From Stomoxys calcitrans (lineage: Eukaryota > Arthropoda > Insecta > Diptera > Muscidae): a DNA stretch of 64,000 nucleotides. The DNA lies in the NCBI RefSeq assembly GCF_963082655.1, contig NC_081552.1, positions 50,439,280 to 50,503,279 on the forward strand, read 5' to 3'. The notes under the pieces were generated by a model. That model saw only the letters and a list, made by a program, of their open reading frames with translations. It was not told the origin of the DNA and ran no database searches. Positions 24,201 through 35,550 of the stretch are shown here, piece after piece. The first letter of the stretch is position 1. Each line of letters opens with the position of its first letter. The translations under genes were made by a program, and so were the position numbers.

Positions 24201-24475
24201 CGCAAATTTGCTCATGAACATTCCGTGAAGAAACAGGAGCAACCTTCTCCAATATAAATGAGTGCTATCCGAGTCCGAATGACCGCTGTGCTACACCTCT
24301 TTATAGAGAAGTTTTTACATGGCAGCCATGGCAGGTTATATTGTACCTCACAAATGTCACCAGCATTAGGAGGGGATAACCACCGTTGAAAATTTTTTGT
24401 GATGTTTTCGCCAAGATTTGAAACCAGGCCTTCAGCGTGACAGTCGGACATGGTAACCTCTGCTTTACGGTGGCC
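24201..24475 (-). mobile_element. tRNA-derived SINE, copy 5
   Basis: On the minus strand it reads CCACCGTAAAGCAGAGG (box A) and a decayed B box GGTTTCAAATCT. The body follows with CAGCGGTGG-like, TCCCCTCCTAATGCTGG, ACATTTGTGAGGTAC, CCATGTAAAAACTTCTC and GCTCCTGTTTC. It is close to full length, with a deletion around GGCTATAAAAAGG. Confidence 0.8.
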
Positions 24476-24896
24476 AAAAATGGGCAACAATTTTGTCAAG
24501 ACTTTGTTCGCTTTCTTTTTCATCTTCCAATTTTATAGTTACAGTTTTTGGCTTTTAGAGTTTTTTCTATAAAGATGTATGCACAGTTGAACTAAAATAA
24601 ACGTATAAACTTATTAGTTTTACCATTAAAGTATAATGTACTTAAAAAAAATCATATGAAATGGTATTTGTCTTCAAACCGCGCTAGCTAGCTCTGGGAT
24701 TTTCATATAAGCCCACAAGTGTGCTTTACGTTCCTACAACTACTTAAAGTATACACCCTGATTATAACATCAAGGTATCAGTCATTGCTGAAATTAAATG
24801 TAAAGCTTTTATTTCGCTTGCCTATCCAAAAAAAAAAGTCAAAATTTTTCCCAGAATTCCTTTTTATAAACTTTCTGAAATATGCCTGCATTTTTC

Positions 24897-25032
24897 TCCT
24901 TAAAGAGGTGTCGCACTGCGGGACTCGGCTATGAAAAGGAGGCTCCTTATCTTTGATCTTAAACTTCAATCGGACAGCACTCATTGTTATGTGAAAAGTT
25001 TGCCCTCCTTCGCTGTCCTTGCGGGTTCCAGT
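24897..25032 (+). mobile_element. tRNA-derived SINE, copy 6 (3' body only)
   Basis: AAAGAGGTGTCGCACTGCGG, GACTCGGCTATGAAAAGGAG, GCTCCTTATC, AATCGGACAGCACTCATTG and GTGAAAAGTTTGCCC form the 3' half of the common SINE. The tRNA head is absent. Confidence 0.75.
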
Positions 25033-27753
25033 AGACATGATATAAATAAAAACATGTAATTTAAACCTACCTTAAATTATATCAGCCCTAAAGTATGCCA
25101 GGATTTTCTTTTTTTAAACAAGGATATCCATTATGGTTTTTGTTTGTGTTTTGATGAGGTTTTTAGTTTAGAACGATATCCGCTTACTGCTAGCTTGAGG
25201 CCCACTAAGATTTTGAAACAAATCTATTTATCAATAACAGCAAAAATACGCAAAATGTAGACAGCTTTAGGTGATTTTGGCTATGCAAAAGCCAAATGTA
25301 CACACATATAAATCACCATGACAGCCAAAAACGCAGATATCTATGAAGGACAGGGAGGAACACGGAACACGAAATAAAATACAGCATGCAAGTGAACAGC
25401 AGCCAACAAACGTAAAACTACGGTATGTTGTCAATGCCTAAAAGTATGCAGCATTAAATGTGATCTCTAAGCACACCAGCCTCTGAGCAACATGAAGCTA
25501 AAAGAAAAACCAACAAAACAAAACCTGACGGCTGCTGCTGTACCATGGTTACCGAGATTGTTGGCACGTTTCATGGTTCAACCTGATGTTGAATGAAGCA
25601 CGACAAAATATAAAACAGTGTCGTTACAAATATCTATGGCTTTGGCTGCGCCTAATGTAATGCCATAAGTGTTGAAAAAAAAAGACAGAAAAAGGAAACA
25701 CATACCAACAACCTCTATCTCTAAGGCACAAAAGCAACGTTTATCTTAAGATATGCTGCATTAGGCATAAGTAAAGAAAAATACACAACAATTCAGGCAA
25801 GACACAATGCCCAAAACTATTTTGGCGGCAAAATACAATGGAACTGCCATAAGTGTGGATGACATATGTGAAGTATACTTTTGAGTGTCGACACGTTTAG
25901 TAAAGCATAAACACTAGGGCAAAGTGTTGGTATGGCTGGTACCAAGAACAAAAAAAAAACAAAAACAAAGCAAAGGACATAACAGAAAAAGAGATAGTTA
26001 TATAAGGGCGAACAAAATATATGAATATGTTTGTAGGTTTATAAATAAATATATAAAGGTAAATGTTTTTCCTCTATAGATATGATAATAAATCAAAGAT
26101 ATTGCTTCTTGTTTTTCCTTAGAAAGACCACACATTTTGGGCCATAGGAAAACCCAATTCTCTGTGAAAGGCTTAATGGCCAGTAAGGAAAGGAATAAAA
26201 ATAAATTGCCTAAAAGTAGGCTTTAAATTTTAATATTTTTATTTCACTCCCTAGGCTGGAACAGGAATCATATGAATGATTGTTAATGATAACATTTTCT
26301 ATTTTGACAGTTATCAGTGGTTTCTTTTCTGCTTTATGTCCTTCAGTTATACAGTCTGTCTGCCTACTGCTTGTCTACCCTGACTGAGTGTACGTGTGAG
26401 AAGTGTTTATTATAAAAAACCTTGATACATATAAATTGCTTGGTGGATTTCTTCATATAATTTATAATTTAAGACATATCATTCAGGCTGCCTTTGGAAA
26501 ACAAACTGTGTATTAAACGAATTTTCAAATTTCCATTTCAATCTGTGGCCCGCTTCTCCCCTCCATTCATCAAATGGTGCTGGCACACATAAAGCTTTTA
26601 GAGGATTTTAATAAATGACATTCTGGTTTTCTTCCTAGCTCCCCTCGCTGCTGGTACCATCTTAAGACATTCTTCGGGGTAATTTATTAGATTTTGGTTA
26701 TATCTGTTTTGCATTGAAAATATGGGTTTTTTTAGTGTTTGCCACAAATAAATGCTCAATGCTATTGACATTTTATAAATTATCGTTCACAAATAAAAAA
26801 GAACCTATATCGAGATGAGTTTTTGGAATAAATTCTATTTATTTCCACTTTTTCAGTTGAATTAGAAACTGCTGGGAGGGGGAAATATTTTCTTAGGAAA
26901 ATATATTTCCCCTATGTCACCATACCAAACAAATGAGGTCAAAAGTTTATTATATTCTAAAACAGCAAACCACAGGTACATACAGTATATATCAGGCCGC
27001 CAAGTTCTGCAAAAAAGTCACAGATAAAACTTGCCCAACAACTGAGTAAGGCAGTAGAGCATTGTTTTCCCCTCCAATATAAGAGTTCTCATAGTCATTC
27101 CATCATTATAGAGGAATGGTTATTTGTCCCCTTCACCGTTTTTGTGCAACAAATGTCATAATATAACGCTCAATATCCTATGCAAGGCACAAAAAATAAT
27201 AGAAAACTTCATTTCTATAGAGATTTATAAGTGTATTTGAACTATAAACCACAAATAATATAAGCATACATTTAGGAGCAATAAACTTATAAGCTTCCTA
27301 GACTTAAATGCTCTCTCTGCAGTAGAGGAGGAATTGAAGTGTTGGCATTTAGTTTTGCCAGCACAAAAACAAGAATTGGAAAAATTATAGAAAATTCAAG
27401 CATGCGAGAGGAGCAGAGTACAGGGGAAATTTGAATTGGGATGCAAATTGAATACTTCTAGACAAAAAACAATACCATAAGCAGTATAAAGCATTACAAG
27501 GGAATGATATGGGAGTGATGGAAATTTCATGAAAAAATAATATAAAATTGATGAGGAAAATATTAAAAGTAAAACGAAAAATAGTTTTTGCCGACAAATT
27601 TTCATAACATATGTTGAGTGAGAAAAATAAATTCAAATGAGTGCATTTGAAAGGTTTGTCGTTATTAATTCTGATGTATTTTCTTTAATATATAATTTTA
27701 TTGAATTTCATTTAATAACATCCCATTAACAGAAAAGGCAAAAATTCAGCATA
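25033..27753 (+). other. Ten-m intron, single-copy, somewhat GC-richer
   Basis: There are no recognised mobile elements. 25160-26700 is less AT-rich than average, with many CA/AG-containing words, and could hold conserved regulatory DNA. Nothing in it identifies a particular factor. Exact GCCTAAAAGTATGC is at 25436, with variants at 25085, 26208 and 27264. Confidence 0.65.
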
Positions 27754-27755
27754 TA

Positions 27756-28105
27756 CAGTCGAATCCGCTTAATTGAACACCTTTTTATGAAAAAAATCGG
27801 TTAATTGAAATCACTGGAAAACATTTATTATAAAATGTTTACGTTTGATCAAAGTTTCGATTTAACCAATTGCTCTAATTTTCAACTAGCTTAACGTCAT
27901 CTATTCCTCAGAATTTTTATAATAATAGATCTTTTAAATACAAAGCCTTTAACTTATCTGAAGTTCTGCTAATGGGAAAAATTCTTTACAAACTTCGATT
28001 AATTGAAACGTATTCCAATTATCCGGACTTCGCATAATTGAAAACATCGGATAATTGAAAGAACTGTCTTGAATGTTGCTGTTTTCAATCAAGCGGATTC
28101 GACTG
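27756..28105. mobile_element. pogo/Tigger-type MITE, 350 bp, complete
   Basis: It starts CAGTCGAATCCGCTTAATTG and ends CAATCAAGCGGATTCGACTG. The terminal inverted repeats are about 24 bp with one or two changes, flanked by TA on both sides (27754-27755 and 28106-28107). The CAGTCG... start and TA target duplication are those of the pogo/Tigger branch of Tc1/mariner elements. Subterminal copies of GGTTAATTGAA/GGATAATTGAAA may be transposase sites. No coding sequence. Confidence 0.9.
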
Positions 28106-28107
28106 TA

Positions 28108-29215
28108 TTCCCAAAATCACTCTATCACTGGTGAGGAGCATCAAGTATAAAAACAATCCCATGGCACGTTCCGGATTCCTTCATCGGCAAGGGCTCAGTG
28201 TACAAAACACTGCTACAACAACATAAAAATTTATAGATTACTCAGAGCCATCTATCCATAGAGAATTTCTATGCATTGCTCAAGAGCGACCAATCAAATC
28301 ACAAAATTGTATTGCGACCATCCAATTACGCCCTTACATATACCTTTCATTTCGTTACCTTACATACGTACAAGTAATAATTATAGGTGCAAGTAATAAA
28401 TATGAACTGATACATTTTGTTTTTAACCCTCAGCTGACTTTTGATCTATTTTAAGATATTTCGAACTCTATCTAGCCCGAACATATGCCGAACTACAAGT
28501 AGGCTTTTGTCTTTCACACTAGTTTCTTTGAAACTGTATATAATTTAAAATTTTGTGTTCGAATATCATTTTAATTTTTAAATACCATTTTTAGGCTTTT
28601 TGAAAACTGATGTGATATTTTATCATATAATGGCTTATTTTCATTTTGTTATTATCGAATTTAGCAACAAGCAAGATTATTGACAGCCCATTCCAAGAAA
28701 GTTATAAAATATAAAGCATACATTCAGGTTTTCATCCAATTTTTTTATTTTTTTTCAACCATGATGTTTAACAATATTACAGGGTTCTTTTAGGCATCCA
28801 TCTTCGACAAATTTTCTAAAACAAAAACAAGACATATTTATCATTCTTTGGGGACTTGCTTAGCTTGCAATAAAAACATTTTAAATTATTTTATTTTTTC
28901 GTTTTCACCAACTGGATTTGTTTAGTATTGACAATTCAATGATATGATGGCAGATATAACGAAATGTCATGTTAAAGTCAATCATCGGCCTTATTTAGCA
29001 GCTATTAGCTGAAAAACACAATTTAACGCTTTTATAGGCGAAAATAGAAAATAACAATTTGGAATTTTGAAACACCAAAAACATGTCTATATACACACAT
29101 GCTATAAACATATTTAGGACACATTTCAGCAAACCCCTCAGAATCAACATTTGGTCTGCTTAACTAAAGGATGTTTGGTTGAAGCAGGCATATATATCTC
29201 AAAGGCATAACATAG

Positions 29216-29262
<47 letters not shown>

Positions 29263-32133
29263 GACACAATCAGAAATGTAATTTCCAATTACTGCACGCA
29301 CAGACAATTTATTTCCTTGACGCTAAACAACCATCTTGGCAATTGTGCCACTATTGCGAAAAGAGAGTCAGTTAGTCGATCCTTCATCACCACCCTAACC
29401 AGAACCAATCAACCAGCCAGCCAACCAAGCCATATACACCAAGCAGGCTAACAAACATCATTACATTCAAGGCATTTCAGCCACCACCACCATCAAGACA
29501 TTAGAGTAAAGCCGGAAAACCAAATATATTTGGTATTGTGTGCGTTGTTGTCTTCTTGTCTTGTCTGCATAAATGTGCGAATTCCCAGGTGTATGTCAAA
29601 TCAAAAAATCATGCCAACAGGAATCACAATCAACCACCACCACATAGACACTCAGCAAACCGGAAGCGGAATCAGAACCACAACTTGTACTTGTACTAGC
29701 AAAGACCCAAGGACATTTCAGAAGAGCTTTGGCCAAAAAAAAATTCTTTATAAAAATTTTGAAAGAAAAACACAAATAAATTGAATTGATGATTTGAGGG
29801 CAATGGCACAAAGGAAACCCTACTGCAAAAAATATTAACGAAAAAAAATAAGAGAGAAAATACACCAACCAACACCCATGCAATCACAATCAGTTAACTG
29901 ATTTGTTGTATTCTTGGAATTCCCAAGGAACTCAAAAATAAAAACGATGGAAAACAAATATTAAACCAAACCCATATGCATGTGGATAGCTGTATGTGTG
30001 TGAAGGCCTATGTGTTGGTTTGTGTTATAAGTGTTTGGTGGTTTTGACTTTTCCTTGGCAGGGATATTGCTACTACTCTTGAGATTTCTAATGAAAAATG
30101 TATATAATGGTTTTTTACACCATACGTCGTTAGTGTGTGATAAAAAATATTTTCACTTATTGCATTAGTTGGTAACATTTAAAAGTATGGTAAAATTTTG
30201 TACTAATTAAGTTTAAGGACCAATCAATGATTTTCAAAATTGGCAGACGTCTTCCTGGGTGCAAGAAAGAAGGAAATACCTCTTCTCTTCATTGTAATCT
30301 CCATCAAGTGTATGATAATCATACCAGGGGAGCAGAGCATCTTTGCCCCATTTAGTGATTATCTAGTGCCTTGGGCATCCTCAGTGTCTCTATAACCTTA
30401 TTTTAAGTAAAATTTTACTTGTTTTTAGAGATCTACTGTACTCTTAAGTTAAAATCCGTTGGATTCGTTGTTTTTTTTTTTTTTTTGTAGAATTCAGTTG
30501 CATCATCAGTGTCTCTACCACCAGTTTTGAAGTTAACATTGACTTGCTGTTAGCGATTTGTTTTCCTTCTCTTGCATACATACTTTGATTTTTTTTGTTG
30601 AATGTACTCGTATCGTCTCAAACGTTCGGCTTTTACTCACTTTTGTCTTTTCTTGTTAAGATGTTCTTAACTGACAATTTCATATAGTGTTATCGATTAC
30701 CATTGCGACAGAATTTTCTAATTCCATATCTTCTAACAGTTTGTCTTGTGTTTATCCCATGGTCTTTCCTACTCTTCCTCTTTCTGTTCCCCTCCATCTC
30801 TATCTTTTTCGATTTCTTTGGCAGTGGATTTTTAGCTTTTCCCTTAACCCAAGTGTTAATAAATTGGTAAAGTTCTTTCCGTTCCGTTTTTTTTTTGTGT
30901 GTTTGGCTCTTCCTATTCCTGCAATAGCTTTCTCCTTTGTGCCCAGTTGGGTATTTTGTCCATTGATTACAATGTCTTTGTTTGCTGTATCCAGAGATGA
31001 TTTTGCTTGGCTCGTGGATTCCAATATTGCCGGCATTCTCGGATAACAATGGCGACAAGCATGATGATTCCGCTGCTGCTGCTACTGACAGTGACAACTT
31101 TCAAGCTTCTGATGCCATTTATGATGTACAAATAAATGCGTTGGAAATTGTTCTAATGTTAAAGCTCTTTTTGTTGGATGGCTGGTCGCTTGGTGTGGTG
31201 TTTGTTAAAGAACTGTGACAGCGCCGTTGATGGCGGTTTAGGAAAAGGAAGTACTATGGCTTTGTTCCATTTAAAGGGTTAATTTGGTTTTTATACAAAT
31301 ACTCGTTGATATTGAATAAATTGTTAAGGAATGTTGCTGCCCTTCATCCACCCCTTTCATACCCTTTATCTCATAATTGTTTCGCCAGCAAGCATATTCA
31401 TTGCTATGGTAGGTTGTAAAGGATTCGATTTTTGTGTTCATTCTTCTTCATGTTCTGTAAGTTCTTTAGAAAATTGCAGATAAATTTAGTTTTATGACTT
31501 TAATGAAATTTCTTATTGTACTACATTCTTATGCTGCTTCTTCGTGCTTCATGGTTGTGACAATCCCAAAAGGGTAATTTCTTGCTTGAGATATGCACAT
31601 AATCAAGTTTATTGATTCCATTTTAAAGATAAGAAAAGGATATAATCTTAGAGAAAAAAAAATTAAATGAAAGGGGAGAAAACACCAAAGGAAAATACGT
31701 TAGCAAAAATGCTGTAGTTGCCAAAATACACATACATATATAATTTAAATGAAATTTTGTAGTATGTTTTGAGGGGCAATCAAGAAAGAGAGAGAGAGAG
31801 AAAACAACATCACATACAGTTAGGGATAGTCTTAGTTCGAAATTAAATTTATATTGTGGAATTAAATTGTCCTTTCTTAAAACTTTATATAAACACAAAA
31901 AAAAGTTCTGTGAAAAAAAAAATCGTTATTTCAATTAAACTTAAATTTTAAAGTTTCAATACCCTACCAGTTTGTTTTTAGTTAACAATTTAATACTGAG
32001 ATACATTATTATAAAATTTGGCTAAAGATTTTATTGAAATTTTGTGTTTAAGGAAAAATTTCATTAACATGTTTAATTTTATGTTTGATCATTGATAATT
32101 AATGTATATTGAAATTTTGTTCTTTATATTAAA
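28108..32133 (+). other. Ten-m intron, single-copy DNA
   Basis: No mobile element is recognised, and 29160-31260 is the least AT-rich long stretch of the intron. Overlapping ORFs on both strands at 30687-31097 reflect low stop density rather than a gene. A (CA)n run lies at 29217-29258, an (AG)n run at about 31787-31800 and a poly(T) run at 30472-30487. GCATACATTCAGG (28716) and related motifs are present. Confidence 0.65.
29217..29258. repeat. (CA)n microsatellite
   Basis: About 21 uninterrupted CA dinucleotides, followed by CAGACAGACA. Likely polymorphic in length. Confidence 0.97.
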
Positions 32134-33949
32134 CTAGCTGGACCGGGCCCGCTCCGCTGCGCCTTCTTTTACTTTATATGGAACAAAATTTTCCTTGGAA
32201 TATTTATTTTCGACAATTAAAGAGCTTTTAGTGAAATACCATGCTACGAAAATAGTATGTCGTTTGACTAATAGTTTAACAATATAAGTGCCTTTATCTA
32301 AATCCCATATGATCTTTATTGGTCTACGAATTCAAGTTTGGATGTAAGGTATACTCCATTCTTAAAATACTTTATTTCAGCCCGATATTCTCATGGTGTC
32401 TGATTAAGGGGTGTTTTTGGGAGTGAGGTGTCTGGGGGACAAACTTGGGCCTGAAAAAATATCAGCATCGTGCTCTTCTCTCAAATAGCATTTATTTAAA
32501 CCCTATATTGCCATTGGTTTTGAGGGGAGTTTACAGGATGAGGCGTCCCCCAAACACATGGTCCCAAAATTAGTTATCAAATTCGTTTTCTGATCTCAAA
32601 TACCTTTCATTTGAGCCACATATTGGCATGGTCGAACAATTTTTACCCTTTGAGGGGCGTTTTGGGGAAGGGGTGATGTCTTAAGTACATGGTCCTACAT
32701 TTGGATATCAAATTCGTATTCTACTCCCAAAAACCTTTATTTGACCCCCATATTACGATGGGCACTAAAAATTTGCTGTTTGTGGGCTATTTTGGGATAG
32801 CCCAATTGGGGCCAAAAAATTGGTCCCGAAAGTGTGTATCAATTCTTGCTCTACGCCCCAATTTCTTTCATTTAAGCCCCATATTGACATGGTCGGTAAA
32901 TATGCCGGATTAGAGGTGTTTTGGGGAGTGGCGTGGTCCCCCAATCACTACTCCTTGAAAATATATCAGCAACGTGCTCTATTCTCATATATTTGAACCC
33001 CATATTGCCATTGGCCTCAAAATTGGATATCAAATTCGTTTTCTAATCTCAAATACCATTCAATTAAACCCCTTATCGGAAAAGCCAGGGAATATGTCCG
33101 GTTTGGGGTATAGTCCCTAAAAACTATGAATATCTAGCTCCACTGTCTTGAAAACCCAAATTGTCTTGGGGAGCAAATACGTCCTAGTTGGAGGTTGTTT
33201 TGGTGGTGGGACGTCCCCTAGACTGTTGGTCCCAAATATTGATGTCAGATTCATGGCCTACTCCCAAATACCTTTCATTTAAGCTTCATTTTTCCATATT
33301 CGACATACATGACCGATTTGGGTGGTGGGGTGTTCCCACAGACACTTTTCCCAAACATTGATATCAGATTCGTACTTTACTTTCAAAGACCTTTCATTTG
33401 AGACCCATATTGCTATGGTCGTAAATTTGTCTTCTTTGGGGGATGTTCTGGGGGCGGCCCCTCAAACACTTGGTCCCACATATGGATATCAGATTCGTAT
33501 TCTACACTCAAATACCTTTTATTTAAGCCCCATATTGTCATGGTCAGTAAATAAGTCCAGTTTGGAGGATGTTTTGGGGAAGGAGTGGGGAAGGAGAGTA
33601 TCCCAAATTTGGATATCAGATTCGTATTCTACACTCAAATACCTTTTATTTAAGCCCCATATTGTCATGGTCAGTAAATAAGTCCAGTTTGGGGGATGTT
33701 TTGGGGAAGGAGTGGACACCCAGAAACTTTGTCCCAAATTTGGATATCAGATTCGTATTTTACTCGCAAATACCTTTCATTTGAGTCCCATATTGCTATG
33801 GTCGGTGGTCCCCCCAACAATTGGTCCGACATTTCAATATCAGATACGTTTTCAAATCTTAAATACTTTTCATTTGAGTCCCATATTGTCGTTTCCGAGT
33901 CTATAAGGAAATCACAAACAAACACAAATTGATTTTTATATATATATGA
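32134..33949 (-). mobile_element. Non-autonomous Helitron with internal tandem repeats
   Basis: The 3' end on the minus strand is GC-rich (GCGGAGCGGGCCCGG) and ends in CTAG at 32134-32137 with a flanking T. This is the same terminus as the Helitron at 1264-2644. The 5' end carries TATATATATAAAAATCAATT and TTTCCTTATAGACTCGG, with a TC at 33948-33949. The interior is a series of units of about 124-131 bp (GATATCAGATTCGTATTCTA..CCCATATTG..GGTC). Units near 33483 and 33610 are almost identical. No Rep/helicase is present. The base flanking the 5' end is not the expected A, so that end is less certain. Confidence 0.75.
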
Positions 33950-34180
33950 AAAAGATATTGGAATATTAATGGTATTATTGAAAGTAATAGTCCAACAAAC
34001 GGACATTATTTGAACTATCAAAGGTCTTTTACCCTCCGCAAATTGCGAAACAAACACAAATTGATTTTTATATATAAGAAAAAGATATTGGAATATTAAT
34101 GGTTTTATTGAAAGTAATAGTCTAACAAACGATCATTATTTGGGCTACCAAAGGTCTTTTACCCTTCGCAAATTGCGAAA
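33919..34180. repeat. 130-bp direct tandem duplication at the Helitron end
   Basis: 33919-34048 and 34051-34180 repeat each other: CAAACACAAATTGATTTTTA, then GATATTGGAATATTAATGG, AATAGTC(C/T)AACAAACG, and finally ACCCT(C/T)CGCAAATTGCG. Each unit holds the last bases of the Helitron 5' end plus the sequence outside it. Confidence 0.85.
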
Positions 34181-34338
34181 TCTAAATGAAAAAGACAAAT
34201 GTTATGTGTCACAAATTTATGGAGTGTCTTTCAAGAAAAATTTGTCGATTTTAACTTTTTTTTGTTAATTTTGACGATTTCTCACGAAAAAGACCTGCCA
34301 GCACTAGGTTACTACTCCCCATTAAAATGGGTTATTAG

Positions 34339-34452
34339 CCCGCGGCACGCCGTTCGGACTTAACTATAAAAAGGAGTTTCCTTATCGTTGAACTTAAAAT
34401 TTGAATCGCACGGCACTCAATGATAAGTGAGAAGTTTCCCCCCTGTTTCATC
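34339..34452 (+). mobile_element. tRNA-derived SINE, copy 7 (3' body only)
   Basis: GCGGCACGCCGTTCGGACTT, AACTATAAAAAGGAG, AATCGCACGGCACTCAATG and GTGAGAAGTTTCCCCCCTG match the 3' half of the common SINE. There is no tRNA head. Confidence 0.75.
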
Positions 34453-34719
34453 AAGCTTGCCCAAAAAGTTATCATTGAATTTCTTTGAGGCATAAATTCC
34501 AGAAAACGTAAAGTCTACTTTTAGACAAATTGCAAGGTCATCGAAAAATCTTTATTTCACAAAAACAATTTCTATATCATATTCTGTAAACGTTTGCTAA
34601 TACTAGAAAGTCTGCTTATGCACAGAAAAAAAAAATATCACGAAAATGTTTTAAATGTTTGCTAAATGTTTGTGAGATAATATCTAATTTTTTTTTTTTT
34701 GCCCAAAATGCAAGAAAAT

Positions 34720-35048
34720 CAACAAGACGGTGCCGCATGCCACACAGCACGCGTAACAATGGACATACTGAGAGGTTCAGTGAACATATATCGTGAGATT
34801 TAACGCCTTTAAACTATTTTTTGTGGGGCTATGTTAAAACTCATGTCTGTACAGACAAGCCCGCTTCAACTGACGCATTGGAAGACAACATTCAAGGATT
34901 TATTGGTGAGATACCGGCCGAAATGTTGGAAAGAGTATGCCAAAATTGGACTAAACGGATGAACCACTTGAGGCGCAGTCACGGTCAATGTTTGCATGAA
35001 ATTATTTTCAAACATAAAATTATATGGACCGGATATCAGCTCAACTAA
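34720..35048 (+). pseudogene. mariner-like transposase relic
   Basis: 34720-34780 reads QQDGAACHTARVTMDILRG. This is the region around the second catalytic Asp of IS630/Tc1/mariner transposases, the D in QQDGA (34726-34728). After a loss of about 20 residues and a frame change, 34797-35048 reads DLTPLNYFLWGYVKTHV and continues to QNWTKRMNHLRRS..GQCLHEIIF, the conserved C-terminus. Family members usually have DLTPLDYFLWGY, and the second Asp here is Asn. No N-terminal DNA-binding domain or terminal repeats are seen. It is dead by frameshift and deletion. Confidence 0.85.
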
Positions 35049-35110
35049 ATATTTAATTAATTTTTCTGAATTTTATGTGTTTTTTTTTTTTTGAAAATTT
35101 TTCCTATAAA

Positions 35111-35308
35111 ATTGCAAATTTTGCCCATGAACATTCCACTGAGGAACAGGGGAAAACTTCTCACATTCTCATAGAACCTCACAAATGTTGCCAGCATTAG
35201 GAGGGGAAAAACCACCGCTGAAAATTTTTTTGATAGTCTCGCCAGGATTCGAACCCAGGCGTTCAGCGTCATAGGCGGACATGCTAACCTCTGCGCTACG
35301 GTGGCCTC
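35111..35308 (-). mobile_element. tRNA-derived SINE, copy 8 (best-preserved head)
   Basis: On the minus strand it has GGCCACCGTAGCGCAGAGG, with box A TAGCGCAGAGG at 35288-35298, and a near-perfect B box (GGGTTCGAATCC) with core at 35245-35255. The body follows with CAGCGGTGGTTTTTCCCCTC, TAATGCTGGCAACATTTGTG, and finally GGAATGTTCATGGGC. The middle (GGCACGCCGTT..GGCTATAAAAAGG) is deleted. Its tail joins AT-rich sequence. Confidence 0.88.
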
Positions 35309-35332
35309 CCCTTTCCTATAGCTCTTAAAAAA

Positions 35333-35550
35333 TCACACTTAATAAGATAAAACTCCAAAACAAATAGTCTTTCAACTACCTTATTAAATTTCCAGACGCA
35401 ATTCTAATTTTATTTATGGGCAAAAACTATGCACGTAAATGCCATGAAGGATTCTTCGGCATCTGTTTAATTATACTATATTCTAGGTAAATTTTTTTCT
35501 ATTTGGGTCCCTTCCCCGATACATGTAATTCATTAAGTTACTTTAATAAA
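35333..35550. repeat. Interspersed block shared with 546-817
   Basis: GATAAAACTCC, AGTCTTTC, CAGACGCAATTCTAAT, TTCTTCGGCATC, TTAATTATA and GATACATGTAATTCATTAAG repeat the order at about 656-805. Class unknown. Confidence 0.5.

Noticed and set aside
30687..31097. Overlapping ORFs on both strands (119 and 135 codons)
   Set aside because: Mirror-image open frames in the same DNA reflect low stop density. Neither shows a domain, and the minus-strand one is a Lys/Arg-rich read of T/C-rich sequence.
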